Source: Gnetum montanum
Lineage: Eukaryota > Streptophyta > Gnetopsida > Gnetales > Gnetaceae
Length of the DNA: 29,459 bases
Assembly: GCA_015680685.1 (NCBI GenBank)
Contig: MNCI01023905.1
Coordinates: 16,628 to 46,086, forward strand
Direction: 5' to 3'
Below, one piece after another: positions 1 through 9,070 of this stretch. Made by a program: the position numbers and the translations under genes. Every line of letters begins with the position of its first letter. Position 1 is the first letter of the stretch. A model generated the notes under the pieces. It searched no databases. It worked only from the letters and a program-made list of their open reading frames with translations, and had not been told where the DNA came from.

Positions 1-300
1 AAGCAGCTAAACATTATTTCAATCAATGCTCTTTACAATTCATTATAATAATTAATGATGTCAAGTCCTCATCTACAAATATTCAAACCAAAACTGTGAC
101 ACTATAGCTACCTTGTGCATATAGTCAACATTGAAAGCACTATAAGCTAGCCTAGAGGCATTGCTCCAAACTTCCAAAGAAATTATTAATTACTATCTAC
201 CTTAAAAAAATACAAAGCAATTCCTCTTTGAAAAACAAAATATTCTAAATAATTTGATAATCAAAATATCATCTAAAAATAATACCTCATAAAATATTAA
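1..300. other. AT-rich flank, no gene seen
   Basis: This is AT-rich sequence to the left of the first retroelement. I found no open frame, repeat or motif that I can support. It ends exactly at the target-site duplication of the element that starts at 306. Confidence 0.6.
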
Positions 301-305
301 GTAAT
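301..305. repeat. Left target-site duplication (GTAAT)
   Basis: GTAAT directly precedes the left LTR end TGATGAGT at 306. The same five bases directly follow the right LTR end at 6687-6691. A 5-bp duplication is the usual footprint of a Ty3/gypsy integrase. Confidence 0.85.
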
Positions 306-1161
306 TGATGAGTGGCGAGGTACCCCTACAACCAACCATACAAATCATAAGCATTCACGCATGATCCAATTGAATTCTATGGATGGAACTAGTTCTACAT
401 CTAAATCATTATGCTCTAATCCTAGTTCACTATCTTCACACTTGGACAAGTGGTAGCTTTATCACATATGGTTTAGTCTAAAGTGAGACATATGATGATG
501 TCATCTAATCCTATGCTGCTCCTAATGATGATAAAGAGATTAATTAATTAAGTTAACAAACAATGGAAAATAGGATCTAAACTAGCCTACGTGCGATGAG
601 TATCCATCCCCAATCATTTGTACACACCTTGGACCTCATATAACTACCACTGGGATTGCCAAGCGTACGTCATTGGGCTTGCCAAATAATAAACTACTAT
701 GTTACCAAGTAATTACACTTAAGCACTTGTGATTAAGTCATACTCATTCTGCTTAATGATAAGAATAGTAAGTAGCAATAAATGGAAACATTAACTAAAG
801 AAAACAATAAATAATTAAACAATTAAATCAATAATAAATCTAAGTGGATGTCTCGATCTTTATTTCTAGTCATGTAATGCATCCAAGTATGTCGCACTTG
901 AATAAGGATGTCATATGATTACAAACATCACACTACGGGCATGCATTGGGAAATAACAAGACTAAAAATCAATAATCTACAAAAAAAAGCTAATTGAAAT
1001 CTAAAACTAAAACTATCCCCCAACCATGCATCCAAGTGTTGTATTTATAGGCTAGCATGGAGGAGATGATAATAGATATCTGACATCATTTCTTGAGACC
1101 TAATATTGCATATCTAATATCGGATATTCGATATCAGGGCTGACATAATCATGACTCATCA
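306..1161 (-). repeat. 3' LTR (complete, 856 bp)
   Basis: The LTR starts TGATGAGT at 306 and ends ACTCATCA at 1161, a perfect 8-bp terminal inverted repeat with TG/CA ends. Its right part (752-1161) matches 6290-6686 with scattered substitutions and small indels; the left part (306-751) has no counterpart in the window. A minus-strand TATA box (TATAAATA) lies at 1042-1049. A minus-strand AATAAA lies at 859-864, about 180 bases downstream of it, and could be the poly(A) signal at the end of R. Confidence 0.85.
1042..1049 (-). promoter_or_regulatory. TATA box of the 3' LTR
   Basis: TATAAATA on the minus strand, conserved at the same place in both LTRs (the other is at 6595-6602). It sits within CCTATAAATACAACACTTGG, which is nearly identical in both copies. 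Confidence 0.6.
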
Positions 1162-1173
1162 TACCCCCACAAC
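1162..1173 (-). other. Polypurine tract before the 3' LTR
   Basis: Directly inside the left LTR the minus strand reads GTTGTGGGGGTA and then TGATGAGT, the LTR start. A G-rich tract touching the 3' LTR is where plus-strand DNA synthesis is primed. This supports the boundary at 1161/1162 and the minus orientation. The tract is short and not purely purine. Confidence 0.6.
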
Positions 1174-1299
1174 TGAATGAAAACTCATCCTTGAGTTAAA
1201 CAAAATGAGGAATAAGTTCTTTACAAAATGCTAGAAAGGCATGGAATTATTAACTGACTCAAACAATCAAACAAAAAAATGGAATCTTACATGGCATAG

Positions 1300-3240
1300 T
1301 GATGTTTTACAAAAAATTTGGACATAGTATTACAAGACACAAAATCAGGGAAACTCATGTAGTTCGCGGAGGTGGTGGCTGCTCCATCAATTGCTTCCCT
1401 TCATCGCCAAGCTTCTAAAATTTGTAATATTTTAGGAGTGCTCGTAACTTTTCTTCTTCCATTCTTGGATCATGTACCATCTAGGCTATTGAATCAATGT
1501 GTGTTGGTCTTGGTACATCCCAAGGACAGAGCTATTGTAGAAACATTTTGTTGGCCTTGACATACCAAGCCACAAATTGTCGTCGCTCCTTTTCAAATGT
1601 CCTAGAATTTTCTTTTGAACTCATGATAATTTATGAGTCTCCTAGCCAAGCCTAAAATGACATCCTTCTATCCATGGTAACGGGCTTTAACCACCTAAAG
1701 TTCTTAGTTTGCAACATGAAATTTCTGCAAAGCGACTTTTCTATCTACAAACACTTTTTTTTATAATGCATAAGTGGTCGTTACATATTTCTCTAGCTCA
1801 CTTCTAGGCTGGCCTGCTATTAACATGGCAAGGTTGGCATATCTGAGATTAGCCAATACCATGTATTCTTTCAAATACTTAATCTGCAGGCCTTTGTTCT
1901 TCATTTCTACCCGATGGACCAGTGCGTAACTATCCAAAATTGGCTGCCAATTAGGATTCTGTGTTGACATGAACCCAATGTGAGCTTTATCCATCTAGAC
2001 TTCATTTTCATTTATCTACTTGTACATGCCTACTTGGTCCTGAAAATGTTCTTTCAACTTTTTTATGTTTCTTGGCCTCATTCTTCCACAAGCTTATTTC
2101 AATTGCAGACTTTTGTTGAATGGCATGGACCTCCTACATTGAGAGGGTTCTATTTTCTCTAGCTAGTTTGTTGATATCCTAGTTGACCCTCATTAGTTGT
2201 TCTCTTAACTAATGGACACTTTCTTCCAAAAAATTCTTTTATTTTTTAATGGTGGTCAACAGTGAGTTTTCTACAACAAGCTATTTATTTTCTTCTTGCA
2301 TGGTGGTCAATGCCTTCTTGTGAGCATAAGACTGTGCATCAATAGCAAAGGCATTTTAAAACACCTTCTCTATTTCACATTCAGTAGCTTTATTCTCCTC
2401 AATCAACTTGTTTAGCTACTCTATTTTAAATGAATTTAGCTAGTTAGGTGCAATAAATTGGACAAGATCCTGTCTCTCAACTCTTAGGGTAGTTAGCTCT
2501 TGTTGCAAACATTGCATTTCAACCTTTTCATGTTCTGCCCTAATCTCAACCATGATCAACTTTCCCTAGGTGGCTATGAGGTTTGACTATGCTACAGTGA
2601 CATCATTAGGGATGTTAAACAAGGTGGTTGTTACTTGTCCCATCCACAGTGTTGGCACATTTTGGCCATTTCATGGAACAGGCTTTACAAGGTTATTGTG
2701 ATTTTTGAAAAATTTAAAAGAGATTGTTGAGATTTTTTTTTTNATAATAGGCAACTAAAAGACTCTTTAATATGATCTATTATCACCTCTATTGCACCCA
2801 TCACATCCTGATGCTGCATGACCACTACCGTGGCACCTTCACCTATTTCAAGCATCACTTGGAAGGATGCAAAGTTACCAGATATTTGAGATGATCACTT
2901 GGATTCTCCTATTAATTATAGTAATATCTATACCCTTATTGGATCTGTTGAAACAATGGACTACATGACATTGTCAGTGACTTTGAAGAGGCTAGGTTCT
3001 TCTCTACTTCCCCAACTAAGTATTTCAGTAATTTCCTGTAAGTGGCTCATTATCAACTTGTAGTCTTATGTCAATGGTGGTGGAACCTATGTTTTGTGGC
3101 ACTATTCAAGCTCCTATTCTACTTCCTTTTTCTATTTTACTTCCTTCTCTAGTTCTAGTTCTTCACCAAGGTCCTTCCTTAGTGCTGCTAGTTTAAGTAA
3201 TTTAGCGAAGGAGGTGTTCTAAGCCTTCCTAAGGATGTCA
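1300..3240 (-). pseudogene. Decayed coiled-coil ORF behind gag, function unknown
   Basis: Minus-strand frames here give long stretches of plausible protein broken by stops and frameshifts. From right to left, 3200-2160 is rich in Glu, Lys, Gln and Leu (for example EHEKVEMQCLQQELTTLRVE and LIEENKATECEIEKVF), as expected of a coiled coil. The longest open piece is 1761-1994, which includes NKGLQIKYLKEYMVLANLRY. A frame-shifted continuation reads RRQFVAWYVKANKMFLQ and then IDSIAWMVHDPRMEEEKLRA near 1400-1560. There is no RT, integrase or protease motif. It occupies the place of pol between the gag tail and the 3' LTR. It may be an element-specific protein or a captured host fragment; I do not recognise a family. 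The ambiguous base N at 2743 follows a run of Ts. Confidence 0.45.
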
Positions 3241-4310
3241 TTTTTGTACCCTAGGATTCTAGTGTGCTTGCATAATTTCTGCATTAGGAAAGAAAATGGA
3301 AGTGTTGGCTTCCTTACCTTCTTCTCTTTAAACCATGTCTGAATTTCTATGCAATATAATTGGGGAAGGTTGTCTATTTATTTACCCAATAGTATGGAAC
3401 TTCCCCTACCCACATATGTGGAGATCCTATTGAGCCCCTTGGTGGGAAGAGGTGATATGTTCCTATCTTGCAATAGGTCCTCTCTTCCAGAGTCAATTCA
3501 TTGTATGTTTTATCATCCTTGCTATATGCCCACCTCAACCACTAGGTGTCTTTTGATGTTGCAGTGGCTAGATAGACAAATTGTTGGTCACACACTTGAT
3601 TGTTAAATGTATGATGGGTAAGGGTATGAGGTGTGGTAACATGATAGATGTATGGCTCATGATTGCACCCTTGATCATGATATGGTATGCATGGATTTGT
3701 TGGTCTTTCCACACTTGTAGATTCATTGCTTGGGTTTGGAATTGGTGTAATAATGGGTGGTGACCCTTATTTAGGATCAAAGGATGATGGTGGTGAAAAG
3801 GAAGGCATTGCACTAAATTGGCATTATGCTAGTTTAGACAATGTGGTTGATTCATGAGTGTTTTGCTTCTACCTACGGCCATACCTAAAGAAAGGAAATT
3901 TCTAAGCTTGCAGTGGGAACCTACTAGTATCAGCATTTCTATGCACATTCATAGCACAATTGGCACTTGTTTGTGGATGATGTGGTGTCAAACCTTCTTG
4001 TGTTATTGGCGATGACATGTGATGAGGTGGTGATCCCTCAAGGGATGTCATGGGTTGATGGTACTTAAGAGAGTGATAGTGTTGATTTGAAGTAGAGGAC
4101 ATAAAATTAGTTGGAGAAAGAGGGTGTTGAACATAATATTTGTGTGGTTTCGGCAGATAGGAAGGATAGGGCTAATTTGGTGATGGTCTTCCCCATGACT
4201 GTGGTTGATGAAAATGTTGAGGTTGGTAATAAGTCCTCCTAGGATAGTACAGTTGGTTTTGGGGTTGTCTATAATCATAGTGTAGGGAAAGGAAATCTCC
4301 CGGGCATGTG
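3240..4310 (-). pseudogene. Proline/serine/threonine-rich segment after gag, broken
   Basis: The minus strand carries a low-complexity segment rich in Pro, Ser, Thr and His at about 3560-4300 (for example SAMPSFSPPSSFDPK and CIPYHDQGCNHEPYIYHV). It is followed in the same direction by a more ordinary stretch at about 3300-3560 that reads DDKTYNELTLEERTYCKIG, then TYHLFPPRGSIGSPHMWVGE. The frame shifts several times. It joins the gag tail upstream to the coiled-coil segment downstream and was probably part of one long polyprotein. I recognise no domain in it. Confidence 0.4.
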
Positions 4311-4313
4311 CTT

Positions 4314-4938
4314 CTATACAAACTTTGGGTTTAATGCACCTAACCAATGCTCATGTAGATGCAACAAGACTTGACAATGGCCCTTCAGATGGTCATATAT
4401 GTAGATGTCACATCCGTTATCTTCATCTATGGTTGAGTCTATAGCCTCACTTTCTTTAGCCATTTTTCTTGTTTGCCAAAAAGTGTTCCTAGCTATTTCT
4501 TGGTTTTGTATCCTTTGTTTATTGTGATCACTTGGTTTTTTTTTTTTTTTTTGCATTATCTTCTCCTTGACCGTCTCAATAAGAGTTGCAATGTTTTCAT
4601 ATATCCACTTTGACATCTTGTTAAACTTTGCTTCAAGTTCATCAATAGACTTTTGCATTGGCAAGGTTCATTGCAAGATCACTATATCCAAAGTGGTCTC
4701 TTTCTTCTTACCATAGATATGGACCTCCTTCTATTGAAGAGTTTGGTCTCACTAATATTTCTTGACTTTCTCCCATTTGCATATCTATCCTTTTTCTTTT
4801 GCCACACACTCAATTAGCTCTTGGATTTGATGGGTTCATAGCTCATATAATTGACTTGGAGCATACATCCCAAGGGTCTCCCTGGTTTCATTACAAAGTC
4901 CATATATGATGTGGAAGAGTTGCCTTTCCTCAATGAAA
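4314..4938 (-). pseudogene. gag C-terminal part of the gag-only element
   Basis: This continues the gag core at 4939-5300 on the minus strand. It reads ERQLFHIIYGLCNETRETLG and then MYAPSQLYELWTHQIQELIE near 4800-4930, typical of the segment after the plant Ty3/gypsy gag core. From 4664 to 4314 an open 116-codon stretch follows, a helical Glu/Lys-rich tail with IDELEAKFNKMSKWIYENIA. It contains a run of five lysines encoded by the T17 homopolymer at 4536-4552. No clear zinc knuckle is visible. Stops interrupt the frame near 4700-4800. Confidence 0.6.
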
Positions 4939-5300
4939 CCATGGCCTAGGCATCTATTCAGTAGAGGATAATATCTATCTAAGGACATGTCCAAGGTTTC
5001 ATGTTGTTCTTGTCGTCATCCTTGGATCTATTTCCTTAGGTTGGACACCCTTGCATAGGTTTGGTATTTCTCATTGAAGAATTTCAACATTGTGGACCAC
5101 TGTTGGATTGAATTTAGTTTTAACAATAACACACTTTGGCTCTATTGATTAGTGTCCTAGGAAAGAGCTTGAGCTTTTGCCATCCACTTTCAATGTTGTA
5201 TGAGATACAAGCATCATGGAAGGCCTATAAATAATGTTGCAGAATTGAATCATAGCCTCCTACAAACTTAGGGATATTATTCATATCAAGCCTAGGTAGG
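4939..5300 (-). pseudogene. gag core, copy B (main copy)
   Basis: Minus-strand translation gives the plant retrotransposon gag core: LPRLDMNNIPKFVGGYDS, a segment aligning with HHLQAFHDAYILYNIE in copy A, then GWQKLKLFPRTLINRAKV. It matches copy A (5915-6281) over its whole length with substitutions and a few indels. This is the copy in natural context: the basic N-terminal region lies upstream (5301-5918) and the gag tail downstream (4314-4938). Several stops and frameshifts make it non-functional. The gag protein would form the virus-like particle. Confidence 0.7.
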
Positions 5301-5918
5301 AAACTCTATTTGTGATGCCTATGAGATATGCTAACTACCTCTATGATCTACATTAGGCTTTTAATGGACAACAAGGGTTCATTGTCATCAGAGAATTTTT
5401 TAAGGAAATTCCTATTCGATTGATGGTGATCATTTTGCCTATGTTCATGTTGATGACTGAGTATTCCTACGGGTTCAATTTTTATTTTTATTCCAACCTT
5501 GCAATGGAGCTTTATCTCCATACCTATGTTCATATTTATTAGAACTAGACGTTGAAGGGGAAAAGGAAGATGAGGAATTGGAAGGATTGCCATGGCTTCT
5601 ATGGTGTTCCCTAGGGTCCCTTGATTTATCCTTTCTAAATTTTGAGGAGGTCCTAGGCCTTGAGGCCTCCCTTGGTCTAGGACTTACTTCATGTCTTCCA
5701 GGGTTGTCTACCTTAGGTGAATGTAATTTTTGAGTGTTGTTAGGGTGGTCATGAACATATGAAACCTTTGCATTAGGTTGGTCACTCCAACTTTCTTCAA
5801 CATATATTTCGTTAGTTCTCCAATGAACACTTTCACTATATAGTGCATTATCGTTCCTTGTGAAATAGACATTGTTGTTATAGTATAGTGGTGAGTATTC
5901 CCACCTGTCATGCACCAT
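5301..5918 (-). pseudogene. gag N-terminal basic, Ser/Arg/Pro-rich region
   Basis: An open minus-strand frame runs from an ATG at 5918 down to 5475 (147 codons). It begins MVHDRWEYSPLYYNNNVYF and becomes strongly basic and low-complexity (RPREASRPRTSSKFRKDKSR, then a serine-rich stretch). A frame-shifted continuation (5460-5350) reads HRQNDHHQSNRNFLKKFSDD and leads into gag core copy B. A basic disordered segment ahead of the core fits a gag N-terminus. The ATG lies in a CCATGG that is also the edge of gag core copy A, so the true upstream sequence of this gag may be lost. Confidence 0.5.
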
Positions 5919-6281
5919 GGCTTGGGCATCTATTGAATAGAGAATAATATCTATCTAAAGCCATGTCCAAGGATTCATGTTGTTCTTGTCTCCATCCTTT
6001 GATTTGTCTCCTCAAGTTGAACACCCTCGCATAGATTTGATATTTTTTGTTGAAGAGTTCCAACATTGTTCACCACTGTTGGATTGAATTTGGTTTCAAC
6101 AATTGATGCCACACTTTGGCTTTGTTAATTAGTGTCCTAAGAAAGAGCTTGAGCTTTTGCCAACCAATTTCAATGTTGTATAAGATATATGCATCATGGA
6201 AGGCCTGTAAATGATGTTGTGGATCTGAATCATAGCCTCCTGCAAACTTAGGGATATTGTTCATATTAAGCCTAGGTAGGT
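5915..6281 (-). pseudogene. gag core, copy A (duplicated fragment)
   Basis: A second copy of the gag core, 367 bp long and about 980 bp to the right of copy B. It translates as NNIPKFAGGYDSDPQHHLQ, AFHDAYILYNIEIGWQKLK, LFLRTLINKAKVWHQLLK and, after a stop in the position of a Trp, TMLELFNKKYQIYARVFNLR down to LFNRCPSHGA. It is better preserved than copy B. Its right edge (6281-6290) abuts LTR sequence directly, with no leader or primer-binding site. Its left edge fuses at CCATGG to the gag N-terminal region. It is therefore a misplaced fragment, not the start of a normal gag. Confidence 0.75.
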
Positions 6282-6287
6282 GACTTC

Positions 6288-6686
6288 CACTTAATGACAA
6301 GAATAGTAAAGAGTAATAAATGGAAACATTAACTAAAGAAAATAATAAATAGTTAAACAATTAAATCAATAATAAATCTAAGTGGATGTTGCAATGATGG
6401 GGGTAATCTCAATCTTTATTTTTGGTCATGTAACATGTTCAAGTACGTCACACTTGAATAAGAATGCCATACGATTACAAACATCACACTATAAGCATGT
6501 ACTGGAAAATTGCAGGACTAAAAATCAACAATTTACGAAAAAGCTAACTAAAATATGAAACTAAAACTATCCCCCAACCATGCACCAAGTGTTGTATTTA
6601 TAGGCTAGCATGAAGGAGATGATATCGAATACCCGACATCATTTCTTGAGACTTGATACCTGGGCTGACATAATTATGACTCATTA
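6288..6686 (-). repeat. 5' LTR remnant (only its 5' half survives)
   Basis: This matches 752-1161 of the left LTR and ends ACTCATTA, where the left LTR has ACTCATCA, followed by the GTAAT duplication. The part matching 306-751 is missing, so the end of the LTR, the primer-binding site and the leader have all gone. Sequence jumps straight into gag core copy A. Confidence 0.8.
6595..6602 (-). promoter_or_regulatory. TATA box of the 5' LTR
   Basis: TATAAATA on the minus strand, identical to the copy in the 3' LTR at 1042-1049. If still used, transcription would start about 25-35 bases to its left and run into the gag fragment. Confidence 0.55.
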
Positions 6687-6691
6687 GTAAT
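6687..6691. repeat. Right target-site duplication (GTAAT)
   Basis: The partner of 301-305. It fixes the right edge of the element at 6686, although the LTR's terminal CA has mutated to TA. Confidence 0.85.
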
Positions 6692-6940
6692 AGATCACTA
6701 TTACAAACATGCATCTTTCTTTTATTTCAATGGTTTTTTATTAACTCCCATTTAGATTGATTGCACTTATGCAATCAATAGAAATGTTCGTTTTTTAAAA
6801 TAAAAACCTTTTTAGAAAAGGGTACGGCTTCAAGGAATAATGTTATAGCTTAACAATGTGAAAATTTTGGGAAACAAATCCACCGCGTACATTTAGGCAG
6901 AGAAAGTTAAGTGGCACCTAAGTTAATATAATAATAAAAT
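6692..6940. other. Spacer between retroelement and O-methyltransferase remnant
   Basis: AT-rich sequence without coding signal. It contains one perfect 9-bp inverted repeat, ATTGATTGC (6756-6764) and GCAATCAAT (6771-6779), with a 6-base loop. No function is evident. Confidence 0.5.
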
Positions 6941-6945
6941 TTGAT

Positions 6946-6956
6946 TTTATTTTATT
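6946..6956 (-). terminator. Poly(A) signals of the O-methyltransferase remnant
   Basis: Two overlapping AATAAA hexamers on the minus strand (6956-6951 and 6951-6946), about 350 bases downstream of the O-methyltransferase stop codon at 7304-7306. The distance suits a plant 3' UTR. That they serve this gene is inferred from position. Confidence 0.4.
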
Positions 6957-7303
6957 TTTATTAGATTTTCTACAACAAGAAACGTTACAAGGCCAGCCTG
7001 GTACATTTTATATTAAAAAGAAATATAGGAAAAGTCTACAACACCATGCATATCTGGAGAAGCAGCCTCCTATATGGTGTGACAGGCTAATTACACAGAC
7101 TTTAGCCGTAGTCATACGATCTGCGTCAGAAACTTTACTCGAAAGACACAGTTTATCACTTGCTAACAATACATATATACTATACTCGAGCAAGTGCAAC
7201 AACAAAAACCACAACACACACGAAACTTGATACATGCAGAAATAAGTAGTGTAATAGCAGTAATATTTACAATTTTATGTAACGAAAGCAGCTATGAAAA
7301 GGC

Positions 7304-7583
7304 TTAGATGAGGCAGCACCAGTCAGGGGGTGAAAACGGCTTAAACTTGTAGCCATGGAATCCCGCAGCATGAAGCACCCACCGCCACTGTCTATCACAG
7401 CAAAATCATAATCAGATCAAAGGCCAGGCTCAAGTTCACCTCGTCTATGCGATCACAAGAGCAGATGTCATCCTCCAACGCTGAGTCTACGATAATGACC
7501 ATGCCCTTGTCAGCTAGGATGACCTTTCTGCAGTTGCTTAGGGTCTTTACGCACTCCTCATCCACCCAATTGATTAACACCCA
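7304..7583 (-). pseudogene. Plant O-methyltransferase (COMT-type), last exon, disrupted
   Basis: The minus strand encodes the C-terminal part of a plant class II SAM-dependent O-methyltransferase, the family that methylates caffeic acid, flavonoid and related phenolic hydroxyls in the cytosol. It starts WVLINWVDEECVKTLSNCRK, equivalent to the family's W-x-x-H-D-W-x-D-E-x-C motif; the catalytic His is Asn here (INW). It goes on through KGMVIIVDSAL to LSLAFDLIMI. A TT insertion then shifts the frame, giving a stop in the original frame. AVIDSGG follows in a second frame, and after a gap of about nine family residues (the usual KERTEKE region) a third frame reads LHAAGFHGYKFKPF...WCCLI and stops at 7304-7306. 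An acceptor, CTTTTACAG, sits just upstream (7584-7592), where plant COMT genes have their last intron. I found no upstream exon. It is a genomic fragment, not a processed copy. Confidence 0.8.
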
Positions 7584-8640
7584 CTGTAAAAGAATGCCAA
7601 CCATAGAAGTATTATGCATTTATACTGTCAATTGGGAACCCATCTGCCAAATTACCATATTCCAGTTCATAAAGATAACCATAGTTTTACCGGTTCAACG
7701 ATCAATTGCTGGAATAGAATTTTTGCTGGAATAGAATTTTTGTCGATCCAACTTGAATAAAAGATTCAAACTATGCTTTAATCATCCGAGTGGATATCCG
7801 CTATTCATTTGCAAGTCGAAATAAGTGGGAATGTCACTCATGGGCTTCTGGCATGGAATGGCATATTCACAATCCGGATCATGTTTGTTTGATGTCGACC
7901 ATCAGACAAGTTGCTGCTTACGAATCGGTTGCAGTTCTTCGTTCTTACCGAACACTGCCATGCCTGCCAAGCGACTGCTTTCGAACATCCAAGTGAAAGT
8001 GTAAACTCTTGTTTCGGGTCCTAAATACGATAGCGCAATTGTAAACCTTTCACACGTACTCACGTGGATCCCACATGGAATTAAAAAATTAAAGGGTGAT
8101 CACTGCCCTGGTCAACAGTCTAAACTCTGGTATACCTATCTCAGGCCTTGATCACGTGAGCAGATTTTTTATGACAATTGTTATTGTTTAATGCTTACTT
8201 TCAATGTGATAACAATTTGAGTAGTTACGTTAACCAATTGTTTACATCAAAATAATTTTAATTAAAAGTTATTATTTTAACAAACTTATACATGTAAAGT
8301 ATACTGAAAAATTGGCCAGCAGAGTATGTTAATCAATTTCCATTCCCATTACCTATCGTTGCATGTAAGTTCGGATCCAATGTAACAATTGCAGGCTAAG
8401 CAGGTAAGAGGTAACCCATGCGTCATATACACGAGGATAGCTTCAAGCCCACCACTGTGGGTTTGTTATTGACTTCAATGGAGCGAGAGTTGGTAAAGCC
8501 ATGGAAGCGTCTTGTTCCCGTCCTGATATGTGGGATCTAGGGTGCGCCATTCCTCTGATTCTTAAAGTTAATTTGTTTCTTAAGAAGTCCATATAGGCAA
8601 CTTTATTGAAAGATGGACTCTTATGGTTGGTAATGCATTA
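7584..8640. other. CpG-containing low-copy stretch, no exon identified
   Basis: This would be the last intron and upstream part of the O-methyltransferase gene, but I could not find an earlier exon on the minus strand. Base composition is more balanced and CG dinucleotides are commoner than in the retroelement blocks. It holds a perfect 17-bp tandem duplication (7707-7723 and 7724-7740) and two CACGTG G-box hexamers (8061-8066 and 8153-8158). A plus-strand open frame (7790-7996) and a short frame beginning MEASCSRPDMWDLGC near 8500 have no recognisable homology. Confidence 0.4.
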
Positions 8641-8664
8641 TTAAATAGATCTCAAGTACTTTGC

Positions 8665-9070
8665 TGCAACTTTGATACTTTGGTAAGAGGAAAATGTGAA
8701 AAAGGTAAGCATGGTGCACTATGATGGTTTCTGGGAAATTTCTCTTATAGCACAAAAGTATAAGAAAAATGGAGAAGAAAAAAGATAATGAGTTACTCAT
8801 TCTCTGGGATCCTTGTTATAAATCTTCTACTTTTTTTGGTGCTCATAAATGCTTCTACTTTTTTTGGTGCTCATAAATGCTATTGCAACTTTGATACTTT
8901 GGTAAAAGGAAAACGTGAAAAAGGTAAACATGGTGCACTATGCTGGTTTTTGGGAGATTTGTCTTATAGCACAAAAGTATAGGAAAAACGGAAAAGAAAA
9001 AAGATAATGAGTTACTCATTCTTTGGATCCTTGTTATAAATCCTCTACTTTTTTTGGTGCTCATAAAAGC
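8665..9070. repeat. 219-bp tandem duplication with nested 28-bp repeat
   Basis: Two units offset by 219 bases, the first starting at 8665 (TGCAACTTTGATACTTTGG) and the second at 8884, about 90% alike by eye. A shorter 28-bp unit (CTTCTAC...CATAAATG) is itself tandemly doubled at 8824-8851 and 8852-8879, with a third version near 9041-9068 at the end of unit two. The small duplication accounts for the offset between the large units. It is not coding. Confidence 0.85.

Larger units (their letters stand above)
306..6686 (-). mobile_element. Non-autonomous gag-only LTR retrotransposon (Ty3/gypsy-like)
   Basis: A 6381-bp element bounded by GTAAT on both sides. It is oriented on the minus strand, so its 5' end is at the right. 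The left (3') LTR is complete; the right (5') LTR keeps only its first 400 bases or so. Inside, from right to left, lie a duplicated gag core, a basic Ser/Pro-rich gag segment, the main gag core, a gag tail, and about 3 kb of proline-rich then coiled-coil coding sequence. I see no protease, reverse transcriptase, RNase H or integrase motif anywhere in it. It therefore resembles the gag-only non-autonomous elements known in plants (TR-GAG type) and would have needed enzymes from a relative. Many stops show that it is dead. The boundaries are certain; the family assignment rests on gag. Confidence 0.85.

Noticed and set aside
1372-1560. Plus-strand 62-codon open frame
   Set aside because: It is antisense to the minus-strand coiled-coil coding region of the gag-only element and has no motif.
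3349-3763. Plus-strand open frames in the proline-rich segment
   Set aside because: They are opposite to the minus-strand reading that continues the element's polyprotein; no independent support.
4536-4552. Run of five lysines as a nuclear localisation signal in the gag tail
   Set aside because: It comes from a T17 homopolymer that is prone to slippage or sequencing error in a dead element.
7790-7996. Plus-strand 68-codon frame as a small host gene
   Set aside because: No homology recognised, no splice or promoter context that fits, and the length is within chance expectation.
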